From Actinotignum schaalii (lineage in GTDB: Bacteria > Actinomycetota > Actinomycetes > Actinomycetales > Actinomycetaceae), in NCBI RefSeq assembly GCF_028864145.1, contig NZ_JARBHJ010000002.1, positions 40,369 through 104,368 of the forward strand: a DNA stretch of 64,000 bases, written 5' to 3'. The notes under the pieces were generated by a model, which made no database searches, was not told the origin of the DNA, and saw only the letters and a program-made list of their open reading frames with translations. Made by a program: the position numbers and the translations under genes. Positions within the stretch are counted from its first letter, which is position 1; the number at the start of each line of letters is the position of its first letter. Shown here in pieces: positions 1 to 8,315 of the stretch.

Positions 1-32
1 ACGCACCTGCGGAAGGGGGAATTCGTCACTCA

Positions 33-1886
33 CTAGTTGCCTACCTCGGATGAAAACCACGGATATTTGAAAAGCGGAACGGTGCTGGGTGGCACGCCCA
101 GGTGCCGCATCGCGAAAGGTGCGAAGTTCGCGAAAACAGGCACCGCGGTGTCACCACCGTATCCGGCCCCGGCCCCGCCGTAGACCGCTATCGCTACCGC
201 GATCTGCGGGTCTTCGGCAGGGATGGCCGCAATAAAGGTACCCACACGGCGGGTGAGGTTTCCGTTGGCGTCCGGAACCTGGGCGGTGCCGGTTTTACCG
301 GCCACGTTGTAGCCTGGAACTTTGCCGCGCCACCCGGTGGATTGGTTATTGGTAACCGCCTGCATCATATTCATCATGGTGCGCGAGGATTCCTCGCTCA
401 TGACGCGGTGGCTTTCCCCGGGAACGGTGGGGGTGGTGCGCCCATTGGCATCGGTGGTGGAGTCCACCACGTGGAGCGGGATATAGACTCCCCCGTTGGC
501 GATAGTGGCCCCGATTTGCGCGAGTTGCACGGTGGTAGCCGCCCATCCCTGCCCGAACATGGTGGTGTAGCGATCACGCTGGCCCCACTGCTCCGGCGGG
601 CGCACAATGCCGCCAGATTCGGCTGGCAATTCGATCCCGGTGGGGCTTCCCAACCCGTAGCTGCGCATATAGTCATAGCGCACGTTATCGTCCACCGTGT
701 CGCCAATCTGGACGAGTCCGGTGTTATAGGACTGCGCGAGAATCCCAGCCACCGTCATCCCCTGGGTGGGATGCGGGTCATTATCGGAGATATTTTCACC
801 ATTAGGCATGGTGATGGTGTCCGGCACCGTGAACTGGGTGAGCGGAGTGACGGTGCCGGTATCAATGGCCGCGGTGAAGGTGGGGAGCTTACCGGAGGAG
901 CCCGGCTCGACCGGCGCCTGCACGGCACGCGAGCCCCAAGAATCCGGACTCGCTTCCTGGAGACGCGAAGGATCGGGGGCGTGGGAATCGGCGAGGGCGA
1001 GCACCCGCCCCGTCCCCACTTCAATAACAACGGCGGCGCCCCAATCCGCGGCATTGGCGTCCACCGAAGCGTCGAGGGATTCCATGAGGGCGTTTTGCAG
1101 ATCGCGGTCGATGGTGAGTTTCACGCTCGCACCGTTGACCGGATCCACGCGTTCGGTTTTCCCATTCGGTACGACGGCGCCGCCTCCGGCGGTTTGCACC
1201 GTCAAGCGCCCATCGGTGCCAGAAAGCGCATCATTGAAGGTGCGCTCAATCCCAGCTTGCCCGGTAGGAACCGGGTTATCTGCGGTTTCCCCGACGTAAC
1301 CGAGCACGTTTCCGGCCACCGAACCGTTGGGGTATTCGCGTTTCATGAACTGTTCGGGTTCGATTCCCGGAATTCCCAGCGCGTTGATTTCCCGCCATTT
1401 TTCGGGGGAAATATCCCGGGCGATATATACAAAGGTGGATTTTTTCTCACCGCCCAGGAGGGTGCCTCCCAGTTCCGCCCGATCTACGCCGAGCAGCGGT
1501 GCGAGTACTTTCGCAGCTTCTGCCGCCCCGGTGCCTTCCACGATGAGCTGGTCATTGACATCCAGAACGTAGTCCCCGTTGGCATCGGTTTGGTAGTGCC
1601 GATAGGAGCCGATGAGATTCTGGTTGACGCCCACGTTATAGCGTTCCACTGAGGTGGCGAGAACCGCCCCGTTGGCGTCCACAATATCGCCCCGTTTGGC
1701 CTGCAGGGTATAGGTACGGGTGCGGAAAGCATCCGCCGAGGCAGCCAGGGCATCGGCACGAATAAATTGCAGGTCGATGAGCCGTACCCCGAGGATCCCC
1801 AGCGCGAAGAAGAAGATAATCGCCATGGTGCGCACGCGCCGTACGTGCGGCTGCGCGGACTTCCAGCGGCGGGCTAGTTCCTTCAT
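33..1886 (-). CDS. ftsI: Septal peptidoglycan transpeptidase FtsI (class B PBP)
   Basis: Class B penicillin-binding protein that cross-links septal peptidoglycan in the divisome. A basic N-terminus and one membrane anchor (about residues 20-41) precede an external pedestal and a transpeptidase domain. Counted from an upstream in-frame GTG (1907), the active-site motifs are SSGK (337-340), SYN (393-395) and KTG (538-540); subtract 7 for the start used here. The ATG at 1886 is preferred because AAGGAAG lies about 6 bases before it, whereas the GTG at 1907 overlaps the stop of the preceding gene and has no well-spaced ribosome site. It is the last visible gene of the leftward mraZ-rsmH-ftsL-ftsI run; the rest of the cluster should lie beyond the left edge. 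Length fits actinobacterial FtsI. Confidence 0.95.
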   Translation of the reverse strand: MKELARRWKSAQPHVRRVRTMAIIFFFALGILGVRLIDLQFIRADALAASADAFRTRTYTLQAKRGDIVDANGAVLATSVERYNVGVNQNLIGSYRHYQTDANGDYVLDVNDQLIVEGTGAAEAAKVLAPLLGVDRAELGGTLLGGEKKSTFVYIARDISPEKWREINALGIPGIEPEQFMKREYPNGSVAGNVLGYVGETADNPVPTGQAGIERTFNDALSGTDGRLTVQTAGGGAVVPNGKTERVDPVNGASVKLTIDRDLQNALMESLDASVDANAADWGAAVVIEVGTGRVLALADSHAPDPSRLQEASPDSWGSRAVQAPVEPGSSGKLPTFTAAIDTGTVTPLTQFTVPDTITMPNGENISDNDPHPTQGMTVAGILAQSYNTGLVQIGDTVDDNVRYDYMRSYGLGSPTGIELPAESGGIVRPPEQWGQRDRYTTMFGQGWAATTVQLAQIGATIANGGVYIPLHVVDSTTDANGRTTPTVPGESHRVMSEESSRTMMNMMQAVTNNQSTGWRGKVPGYNVAGKTGTAQVPDANGNLTRRVGTFIAAIPAEDPQIAVAIAVYGGAGAGYGGDTAVPVFANFAPFAMRHLGVPPSTVPLFKYPWFSSEVGN

Positions 1887-1903
1887 GCGGCTCTTCCTTC
1901 GTG

Positions 1904-2293
1904 TCACTCCCCCGGAATCGGAGCAAGAATCGTAGCGGACCCCAGGTCCATGTGCTGAACGTCCGTGGCGGGGACGAGGCCGAGGGCCTGCGCGCGTTCC
2001 TTCAGGCCTTGCGGAGTGGAGGCCCCCACCACTTCATCCGTGAGGGTGGACTCCACCGATTGCGCGACCGCCAGCTCCTGCTTGACGGAGCGGATTTCGT
2101 ACGCCGTGCCTACCATACGCGTATTAAGCGCGAAAACTGTGGCAAACGCGCCGAAGAAGAGCGCCAGGCAGATGATCACGGTGCCGAGGAAGCCACGGTG
2201 CGCCGCCGGGGTGGGGATAAGCGTGAGTTCGGGACGCCCCGAGATCACGGGGCGGGTACGCGGCGCTGCAACAGCGTGGGGCTGTGCGCTCAT
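1904..2293 (-). CDS. ftsL: FtsL-like divisome membrane protein
   Basis: Small bitopic membrane protein of 129 residues in the position of ftsL between rsmH and ftsI. An N-terminal cytoplasmic stretch of about 35 residues is followed by one hydrophobic helix (about 36-56) and an external region with a short predicted coiled coil, which is the FtsL layout. FtsL pairs with FtsB and helps activate FtsWI. The ATG at 2293 is chosen because GGAGGT stands 5 bases upstream and the codon overlaps the rsmH stop as ATGA; an in-frame extension to 2413 lies inside rsmH and is rejected. FtsL is poorly conserved, so the name rests on topology and position rather than on motifs. Confidence 0.8.
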   Translation of the reverse strand: MSAQPHAVAAPRTRPVISGRPELTLIPTPAAHRGFLGTVIICLALFFGAFATVFALNTRMVGTAYEIRSVKQELAVAQSVESTLTDEVVGASTPQGLKERAQALGLVPATDVQHMDLGSATILAPIPGE

Positions 2294-3276
2294 AGCTGAC
2301 CTCCGGGACGGATTTTCTCGGCAGCGCGTAAGCGAACGGACGCGGACCGGGAGTTGCGGGTAATTTCTTCTTCGCTGGCTCGGATCGCTCCTCGGGTGAG
2401 GAGCTCCAACCAAGGTTTATGTTCTTCAAGTTCAACGGGCAGTCCCTTGGGTGCCCGAGAGGTGGCCCCGGCGGCAAAAGCCCGTTTCACCAGGCGGTCT
2501 TCCAGGGACTGGTACGCTTCGACGACGATGCGCCCACCCACCCGCAAAGCGGCGAGGGCTGCCGGCAAGGCCCGCTCAAGTGTTCCGAGTTCGTCATTCA
2601 CCGCAATGCGCAGCGCCTGGAAAGTGCGTTTGGCGGGATTTCCCCCGGTGCGCCGCGCCGGGGCGGGGATGGCCGAACGCACGATATCCACCAGTTCGCC
2701 CGTGCGGAGCAACGGGGCACTGACGCGCCGTTGCACAACGGTGGTAGCGATACGATGGGCGAATTTTTCTTCCCCGTACTCGCGCAAAATCCGAGTGAGC
2801 TCACCTACCGATTCTTCCGCGAGGATATCTGCGGCGGTGCGCCCGACCTGGGCGTTCATACGCATATCAAGCGGAGCATCGTGGGAGTAGGAGAACCCGC
2901 GCTCGGTTTCATCCAATTGCAGGGAGGACACTCCCAAGTCCATGAGGATTCCATCCACGGGGCGATTGCCCGCTGCCGCGGCCACGTCGTCGTACGTGGT
3001 TTGGACGGGGCGGAACCGCTTCCCGAAACGGGCCAGGCGCTCCCCCGCCAAAGTAATGGCTGCGGGATCGCGGTCAATTCCGATAACGGTGAGGTTCTCG
3101 AAACGCTCGAGGAAGGCTTCGGTGTGCCCGCCCATCCCGAGGGTGCAGTCAATGAGGACGGGGGCGGGAACCTGGAAAGCGGGAGCCAGGAGCTCGATGC
3201 AGGTGTCCACAAGCACCGGGGCATGCAGCGCGTTCCCGGCGGCGCGCGGCGCGCCCGAGGTACGTGCTGTCTCCAT
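2290..3276 (-). CDS. rsmH: 16S rRNA (cytosine(1402)-N(4))-methyltransferase RsmH
   Basis: SAM-dependent methyltransferase that modifies C1402 in the decoding centre of 16S rRNA (formerly MraW). The opening segment with [13 protein letters not shown] and the glycine-rich SAM loop [14 protein letters not shown] are family signatures, and [14 protein letters not shown] and [14 protein letters not shown] are the conserved downstream blocks. 328 residues is normal for the family. A GAAGG sits 7 bases before the ATG. It is the second gene of the mraZ-led operon and its stop overlaps the ftsL start as ATGA, implying translational coupling. Confidence 0.96.
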   Translation of the reverse strand: METARTSGAPRAAGNALHAPVLVDTCIELLAPAFQVPAPVLIDCTLGMGGHTEAFLERFENLTVIGIDRDPAAITLAGERLARFGKRFRPVQTTYDDVAAAAGNRPVDGILMDLGVSSLQLDETERGFSYSHDAPLDMRMNAQVGRTAADILAEESVGELTRILREYGEEKFAHRIATTVVQRRVSAPLLRTGELVDIVRSAIPAPARRTGGNPAKRTFQALRIAVNDELGTLERALPAALAALRVGGRIVVEAYQSLEDRLVKRAFAAGATSRAPKGLPVELEEHKPWLELLTRGAIRASEEEITRNSRSASVRLRAAEKIRPGGQL

Positions 3277-3388
3277 CCTGTGCCCTTCTTATTGCGGCGC
3301 CCGCGATAGTGATCCCCCGCGAGCGATCTGAAGCTGGGGAAGTGCCTCAGAGCTCTCGCGAAAGACCGCCACCGCGATCACGCGATTC

Positions 3389-3820
3389 CTAGAAGAGGCC
3401 GGGGATGACCTCTTCTTCCCTATCGGCGAAAGCCGATTCTTGATCCTCTAGGTAGACCGCCCACGCGGCGCTATCCCAGATTTCGACCCGGTTGCCCGTG
3501 CCGATAACCGCGAGGTTGCGATCCAGGCCCGCGTACGTGCGCAACATCGCCGGGATGGTGATTCGTCCCTGTTTATCAGGGATGTCATCCACGGCGCCGG
3601 AGAGCAGCACGCGGGTATATGACCGCGCCTCTTTGGACGTCAAGGGGGCTTTAGCCAGGGTTTGCTGCAATTCCACAAAATCCGCGAGCGGAAAGACGTA
3701 GATGCAATGTTCCTGACCGCGCGTCATCACCAGCCCGCCCTGGAGCTGATCACGAAATTTGGCGGGCAGAATGATTCGACCTTTGTCGTCCAATTTGGGC
3801 TCATATGTGCCGAGGAACAT
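3389..3820 (-). CDS. mraZ: Transcriptional regulator MraZ
   Basis: First gene of the division and cell wall cluster. MraZ is an AbrB/SpoVT-like double-barrel DNA-binding protein; in studied bacteria it binds direct repeats upstream of its own gene and regulates the operon. The N-terminal [23 protein letters not shown] block and the repeat of the same fold later ([17 protein letters not shown]) give the two half-domains. 143 residues is standard. The start is fixed by a strong GAGAGGGGG upstream and by the conserved N-terminus. Three direct repeats lie just upstream (separate entry), consistent with autoregulation. The 112 bases between mraZ and rsmH show no other gene. Confidence 0.96.
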   Translation of the reverse strand: MFLGTYEPKLDDKGRIILPAKFRDQLQGGLVMTRGQEHCIYVFPLADFVELQQTLAKAPLTSKEARSYTRVLLSGAVDDIPDKQGRITIPAMLRTYAGLDRNLAVIGTGNRVEIWDSAAWAVYLEDQESAFADREEEVIPGLF

Positions 3821-3848
3821 CTACCGCACCCCCTCTCGTGGCGCTTGC

Positions 3849-3890
3849 CTCCACTTTACTCCACTTTACTCCACCAGTTTGCCATGACAA
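3849..3890 (-). promoter_or_regulatory. mraZ promoter with three MraZ-type direct repeats
   Basis: On the minus strand GTGGAG occurs three times at exactly 10-base spacing (3869-3874, 3859-3864, 3849-3854), the arrangement expected for an MraZ operator. A possible -35 TTGTCA (3885-3890) and -10 TAAAGT (3863-3868) with a 16-base spacer overlap the repeats, so bound protein would cover the promoter. Repeats and spacing are seen directly; MraZ binding is inferred from work in other bacteria. Confidence 0.75.
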
Positions 3891-3944
3891 GGGTATGTCG
3901 CGCTAGTGATTCTTAGAAAAGCCCGCCATAACAGGGAAAACCGA

Positions 3945-3971
3945 GTGGAGTGCCGGTGGAGTGCGATGGGG
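3945..3971 (+). promoter_or_regulatory. Second GTGGAG cluster, opposite orientation
   Basis: Two further GTGGAG hexamers (3945-3950, 3956-3961) and a relative ATGGGG (3966-3971) lie about 70 bases upstream of the mraZ repeats on the other strand, spaced 11 and 10 bases apart. They may be auxiliary MraZ sites or chance. The surrounding stretch 3891-4073 has no recognisable gene. Confidence 0.3.
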
Positions 3972-4067
3972 TGTTCAGGGGTGAGGAATGCCCGATTTGT
4001 CATGCGAGACGCTCAGCGAAGCAGAACGTTCGGTAGCGCGGGGCGCTCGCACCCAGCTGCGTCGTCG

Positions 4068-4114
4068 TATCTATAAAAAGAAAACGGTGAGAGGATCGAT
4101 ATCCTCTCACCGTT
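4068..4114 (-). terminator. Intrinsic terminator of the DUF3040 gene
   Basis: A perfect 32-base palindrome (AACGGTGAGAGGAT, 4-base loop, inverse) at 4083-4114 is followed on the minus strand by TTTTCTTTTT. It lies 53 bases downstream of the DUF3040 stop and insulates that gene from mraZ. Confidence 0.85.
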
Positions 4115-4167
4115 ATGGGTGCCGAGTTTGAGCTACCGGACGAACCGGGCCAGCGCTACCGTAGTTT

Positions 4168-4575
4168 CTAGTGCTCGCCGCGGCGGCGCTTTTCCCAAAT
4201 TTCTTGTTGGCGTTGCATAAAGGACGCTACCCCGCGCGGCCCCGATGCACTCGGGGATCCCGCACCTCCGGCAGGCACCGCAACTTTCTCAGTATGTACA
4301 CCCGAGAGCGCATACCATACCGAGGCAAACATGATGATGACGCCGAGCAAACCAAGCCACCACATCTTCGGTGCAGAAATTCCACCGATCAGAATGGCGA
4401 TACCCGCGACCAGCCCGAGAATCCCGAGTACGAGATTGCGCACGGACAGTTGCCGACTGATGGCTTCTACTTCCGGCGCAGCGGGCTTCATATTACGTGC
4501 GAAGCTGGGATCCTCGTTGGTGAGCTGCGCTTCCAGCTCAGCGAGCATCTTCTTCTCGTAGTCCGATAGGGCCAC
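4168..4575 (-). CDS. DUF3040 small membrane protein
   Basis: Protein of 135 residues of the actinobacterial DUF3040 family, function unknown. The N-terminus MALSDYEKKMLAELEAQL and the following segment are the family signature. Two membrane helices at about 47-66 and 71-92 form a hairpin, then a short Gly/Pro-rich and basic tail. The GTG start is preceded by AAGGAGG at 5 bases. The family is commonly found directly upstream of mraZ in actinobacteria, as here, which suggests but does not prove a link to envelope or division. A strong terminator follows, so it is not co-transcribed with mraZ. Confidence 0.85.
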   Translation of the reverse strand: MALSDYEKKMLAELEAQLTNEDPSFARNMKPAAPEVEAISRQLSVRNLVLGILGLVAGIAILIGGISAPKMWWLGLLGVIIMFASVWYALSGVHTEKVAVPAGGAGSPSASGPRGVASFMQRQQEIWEKRRRGEH

Positions 4576-4644
4576 TGTGCCTCCTTGTTACTGTACTGCC
4601 GCCAGTCTACCGTGCCCGGCGCACCAGCGTCACGATATGTTGTG

Positions 4645-5964
4645 TCACGATACACCGTTTCCGAGCCCTGCGCGCCCACCGGGTACGGCATCGCCGCGCC
4701 CCGTCCCACCGTGCCCCGTTCCGGTGCCTCCCGCCCCATCGTCGTGGCCCGTACCACGTGTCTGCAAGAGGCTTGCTGGCCCGAGTGCCCCGGCTCCGAA
4801 GCGCGAACGCACCGCATCCATGGCACTCTCGGCCTCCCCGCGGCGCGGATCATCATCGAAAGCAAGCTGTTGGAAACCGCCCTGCTCACTCAGGTTCTCC
4901 ACCCGCAAACCCAGAAGCCGCAAGCCCGCGGCGGTGACCTCCACCCCGTCCAGCAGCTCGCGGGCACGTTCGTAAATCTCTGCGGCAACCTGGGTGGCTT
5001 GCGGCAAAGTTGCCGACCGGGTAATGGTGGTGAAATCTGGGAACCGTACCTTAATCACCACGGTGCGCCCAACCAGGTCTTTTGCACGCAACCGGGTGGC
5101 GGTGTCATGGGCCTGGGCAAGCAGAATGCGCTGAAGCTCGCCCCGGTCAGCCAGAGGATCGAAAAAGGTTTCTTCGCGCCCGATGGATTTTTCCTCACGG
5201 CTCGGGGTAACGGGGCGCGGGTCGACACCGCTGGCCAGCTGGAAGAGGTGATCCCCGGCCGCGGCGCCGACGAGGCGGCGGAGTTGATCAGGACCGGCTG
5301 CGGCGACGTCCCCCACCGTTTCGATCCCGTGTAAACGCAAACGTTCTCCGGTACGCCCGCCCACTCCCCAGAGCGCTCCGGCAGGTAAGTCGTGCAGAAA
5401 CTCGAGGGTGGCCGCGGCGGGAATGAGGAGCAGCCCGTCTGGTTTGGCGTGTGCGGAGGCAATTTTGGCCACGTGTTTGGTGGCGGCGATCCCCACGGAG
5501 GCAGGCACCCCAACCTCGGTGCGGATACGTGCGCGCAGCTGCTGGCCAATATGTACCGGGGAGCCGAAAAGCCGGCGTGCTCCCCCGACATCCAGAAAAG
5601 CTTCATCCACGGAGAGCTGCTCCACCAGCGGGGTGACCTCCCGCAAAATCGCCATAATTTTTTCCGATACCGCGCGGTAAAGCTCCAGGCGGGGGGTGAG
5701 CATAACGAGATGCGGGCAGCGCCGCCGCGCCTGCCCCACCGGCATCGCGGAATTCACCCCGAAGGCACGAGCCTCGTAGGACGCTGCCGCCACGACGCCC
5801 CGTTCCTGGCCACCCACCGCGACGGGGCGCCCGCGCAGCTCCGGGTGGTCGAGGAGCTCCACGGATACGAAAAAGGCATCCATATCAATATGGAGGATGG
5901 GAGTGCGGGAATCGTCATCGCCCCAGGAATGGCGGGCGGCGCGTGATCGCGGTGCGCGTGACAT
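4645..5964 (-). CDS. dinB: DNA polymerase IV (Y family)
   Basis: Error-prone translesion polymerase. The catalytic blocks are visible: ILHIDMDAFFVSVE near the N-terminus and SVDEAFLDVGG near residue 110 supply the metal-binding acidic residues, followed by helix-hairpin-helix and little-finger domains. QLAF near the end of the conserved part resembles a beta-clamp binding motif. About 35 residues of Gly-rich low-complexity tail follow. The ATG at 5964 is chosen because GGAGGG stands 4 bases before it; a GTG seven codons upstream is weaker. No SOS box (CGAAC-N4-GTTCG) is seen upstream, unlike lexA and recA in this window. Confidence 0.93.
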   Translation of the reverse strand: MSRAPRSRAARHSWGDDDSRTPILHIDMDAFFVSVELLDHPELRGRPVAVGGQERGVVAAASYEARAFGVNSAMPVGQARRRCPHLVMLTPRLELYRAVSEKIMAILREVTPLVEQLSVDEAFLDVGGARRLFGSPVHIGQQLRARIRTEVGVPASVGIAATKHVAKIASAHAKPDGLLLIPAAATLEFLHDLPAGALWGVGGRTGERLRLHGIETVGDVAAAGPDQLRRLVGAAAGDHLFQLASGVDPRPVTPSREEKSIGREETFFDPLADRGELQRILLAQAHDTATRLRAKDLVGRTVVIKVRFPDFTTITRSATLPQATQVAAEIYERARELLDGVEVTAAGLRLLGLRVENLSEQGGFQQLAFDDDPRRGEAESAMDAVRSRFGAGALGPASLLQTRGTGHDDGAGGTGTGHGGTGRGDAVPGGRAGLGNGVS

Positions 5965-6084
5965 AAGCCCTCCGTTTCCTCTCACTCCATTTTCTCGCCC
6001 GGTTTCCGTTCGCCAGGTTACGCTCGCGTATCCTCACGCGCGGTTTCGTTTTCCGAGTTCCCCTCGTTACGGTGCGCTCTCCAT

Positions 6085-6090
6085 TAGGCT
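6085..6090 (+). promoter_or_regulatory. -10 element for a leaderless transcript
   Basis: TAGGCT (TANNNT class) ends 6 bases before the GTG at 6097, so transcription would begin at or next to the start codon. Confidence 0.5.
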
Positions 6091-6096
6091 GGAGCT

Positions 6097-6930
6097 GTGA
6101 GTGTGCCTACCGAACCCGTGCGAACTGATTACGCCCTCGCCGAACTGGATCGGCGCTCGGATCGCCCTTCCCTCGTGACCCTCTACCTGGATGGGGTGGA
6201 ATCCTCCGCCTTGGATCTTGACGATCCCACGTATCTAGAATTCGAGTATATGCAACAGTTTAGGTGCATTCTCGAAGCCATGTATCCCAAGCTCCAGCCG
6301 CTGCGAGTTCTCCACCTGGGGGCAGCCGGATGCGCTTTTCCACGGGCCCTGGATGCCGCTCGGCCCGGCTCACGCCAACTCGCAGCGGAAATTGACGGCA
6401 AACTCGCCACCTACGCACGCGAATGGTTCGATCTGCCCCCGTCCCCGCGTTTGCGTATCCGAGTGCAGGACGCGCGCGTCACCCTGGACACCACGGCGGC
6501 GCGCTGGGACGTGGTGGTGCGCGATGCTTTTGCTGACCGTGATGTTCCGTCCCATTTACGTACCGGCGACGCCGCTGCGCGAGTCGCCGAAGTTCTGCAA
6601 CCCGACGGTGTGTATCTCCTCAACTCGGTGGCCTCCACCGGCCTGACCCGCTTCGCGAATGAATCACGGGCCCTCCTCGAGCATTTCGAGTATGTGCTAG
6701 CGATTATGGATCCGGCGGTGCTGCGCGGGCGTCGCTTCGGAAATATCGTATTGGCTGCCTCCCAGCGAGAATTCGCTTTCGCGCAGATCGAGCGACTGGT
6801 TCGCCGCCTCCCACTGCCCGCGCGCATGGTGGGACGGGCGGATTTACGCCGGCGGGCTCGCGGCGCCATCCTCGAGCGGGATGCCGATATCGGCTACTTA
6901 CCCGCAGGCGCTCCCCTGCCCGAAGACTAG
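6097..6930 (+). CDS. Spermidine-synthase-like class I methyltransferase-fold protein
   Basis: Protein of 277 residues with the Rossmann fold of polyamine synthases. LRVLHLGAAGCAFPRAL (about 70-86) is in the place of the glycine-rich nucleotide loop, an acidic residue follows in AAEIDGKL, and DVVVRDAFADRDVPSHLRT (about 142-160) is in the place of the catalytic segment. The canonical GGGDG loop is missing, as in many actinobacterial relatives annotated as spermidine synthase-like, so true polyamine synthesis is doubtful and the substrate is unknown. The GTG start has a -10 element 6 bases upstream and is probably leaderless. It converges on the PAC2 gene, and the two stop codons share CTAG. Confidence 0.75.
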   Translation: MSVPTEPVRTDYALAELDRRSDRPSLVTLYLDGVESSALDLDDPTYLEFEYMQQFRCILEAMYPKLQPLRVLHLGAAGCAFPRALDAARPGSRQLAAEIDGKLATYAREWFDLPPSPRLRIRVQDARVTLDTTAARWDVVVRDAFADRDVPSHLRTGDAAARVAEVLQPDGVYLLNSVASTGLTRFANESRALLEHFEYVLAIMDPAVLRGRRFGNIVLAASQREFAFAQIERLVRRLPLPARMVGRADLRRRARGAILERDADIGYLPAGAPLPED

Positions 6931-8048
6931 TCCGCGGCGTGCCGACCGCGCGGGCGCTGAGGCGCCGGGCCCCCGTCTTCCTGGCCGTGGGCATCCGGCT
7001 CGCCTGCCGTACGCGGCTCGGCCTCAGTATGTGCTTCGGCGCTGGACCGGTGCCCACCACTGGCATGCTGCCACGCAGCCCGCATATTTTTCAGGCGTTC
7101 CGTCAGTTGCGCCTGCTCGTTATCGGCGTGCTCCTTGCGCTTGACCATTGAGGCATCCACTCGGGCGAGGAAACTTTCCGCCGCACGCCCAATTTCATCG
7201 GCACTGGGAACGGTGAGGCTGTGCTGCGGGGCCTGGATAAGACCCGGATGCCCTTCCGCGCGATCATATTCGGCTTCCAGGGCAGCTACGATTTCCGCGA
7301 GCTGCTCATTATGTTCGGTGAGTTGGGCAAGTTGCTCGGATTCTTCGGCGGCACTGGCTTCCAAGTCTCCCAGCGGCAGGCTCAGCCCGGCCGTTTTCGC
7401 GAGCATGGAGAGCGCGCTGGCTGCCCCGGCCGCGTAATGGTGCCCGGCAATATACATGGGCACCCGCACCGTCACAGAGAAGGTCGCCACTCCCATCTGT
7501 CCGAGACTGTATTCCAAAAAATCTGAGAAGGACGCCGGATACCACACGTCAGCTTCCAGGGCGGGAGCCACCGGATCGGCATTGCGGGTGCGGATGAGCA
7601 TATCCGGCTGGCGGGTATGGGGTAGTGCCCCGGCCACCGATCCGGCCCGGTAGAGCCGCTTCACTCCCAGCTGCGCGAAAACCGCCATGAGCTCAGAGTT
7701 GAGCCCCTGCCAGCAAAAATCTGGTTCGGTACCGAGCAGAAGTAAGAAAGAGGTGCCCTCGATATCTTTGGCGTGGAACAGCCCGAGCGCCGGGATGGCA
7801 ATGTCTTCCAGCGCACCGTTGAGATAGTGCACCCGCGGGCGCTGCGCCCGATAATCAACCAGCCCGTCCACATTTATATCAGCCACCGGGCTGAGCTCTA
7901 GGGTGTAGAGCTGCGAGGCAATGAGTTCTGAAACCGAACCAATGTCATTGATGGGATCGGTGAGATGAACGACGACGCTTTCACAACGCTCCCCGCTCGC
8001 CCAGGAATCTTCCTGTTCCCCCTCACAGGGGTAAACGAAATAATTCAC
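6927..8048 (-). CDS. PAC2 family protein
   Basis: Protein of 373 residues of the PAC2 (proteasome assembly chaperone-like) family common in actinobacteria; molecular role unsettled. The PAC2 domain covers about residues 20-290, with hydrophobic strands around ALGLFHAKDIEGTSFLLLLGTEPDF and the later VRVPMYIAGHHYAAGAASALSML. The last 90 residues are helical then Glu/Gly/His-rich and likely disordered. The GTG start is preceded by AGGAGG. Nothing next to it is a proteasome gene, so no specific partner is suggested by context. Confidence 0.8.
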   Translation of the reverse strand: MNYFVYPCEGEQEDSWASGERCESVVVHLTDPINDIGSVSELIASQLYTLELSPVADINVDGLVDYRAQRPRVHYLNGALEDIAIPALGLFHAKDIEGTSFLLLLGTEPDFCWQGLNSELMAVFAQLGVKRLYRAGSVAGALPHTRQPDMLIRTRNADPVAPALEADVWYPASFSDFLEYSLGQMGVATFSVTVRVPMYIAGHHYAAGAASALSMLAKTAGLSLPLGDLEASAAEESEQLAQLTEHNEQLAEIVAALEAEYDRAEGHPGLIQAPQHSLTVPSADEIGRAAESFLARVDASMVKRKEHADNEQAQLTERLKNMRAAWQHASGGHRSSAEAHTEAEPRTAGEPDAHGQEDGGPAPQRPRGRHAAD

Positions 8049-8315
8049 CGTGATCCTCCTCCCTCTCCAGCTCGCTAGCTTCCCCTCCAGCCTAGACTAC
8101 CGGCCCGGCCGAGCGCGCCGGGCGCCGTCGTACTTCAATAACGGCAATCTCTACAACGAGACGTAACCGAACACGGTTCCGGTATTCGCCACCGGCTGAT
8201 CACTGTCGTTCCCGTCACCGCACTATAGCGCGCCCCGGCGTTTTCCGTCATAATTGATTGTTACTTTTTTCCAGGACACCGCCCGATTATGTTCGGTCAT
8301 CAGGAGGAGCCGCTC

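Noticed and set aside
102-1652. 516-codon plus-strand frame opposite ftsI
   Set aside because: Antisense shadow without a start signal or any family resemblance.
4024-4031. GAACGTTC as a SOS box
   Set aside because: The two halves abut without the required four-base spacer and no damage gene starts next to it.
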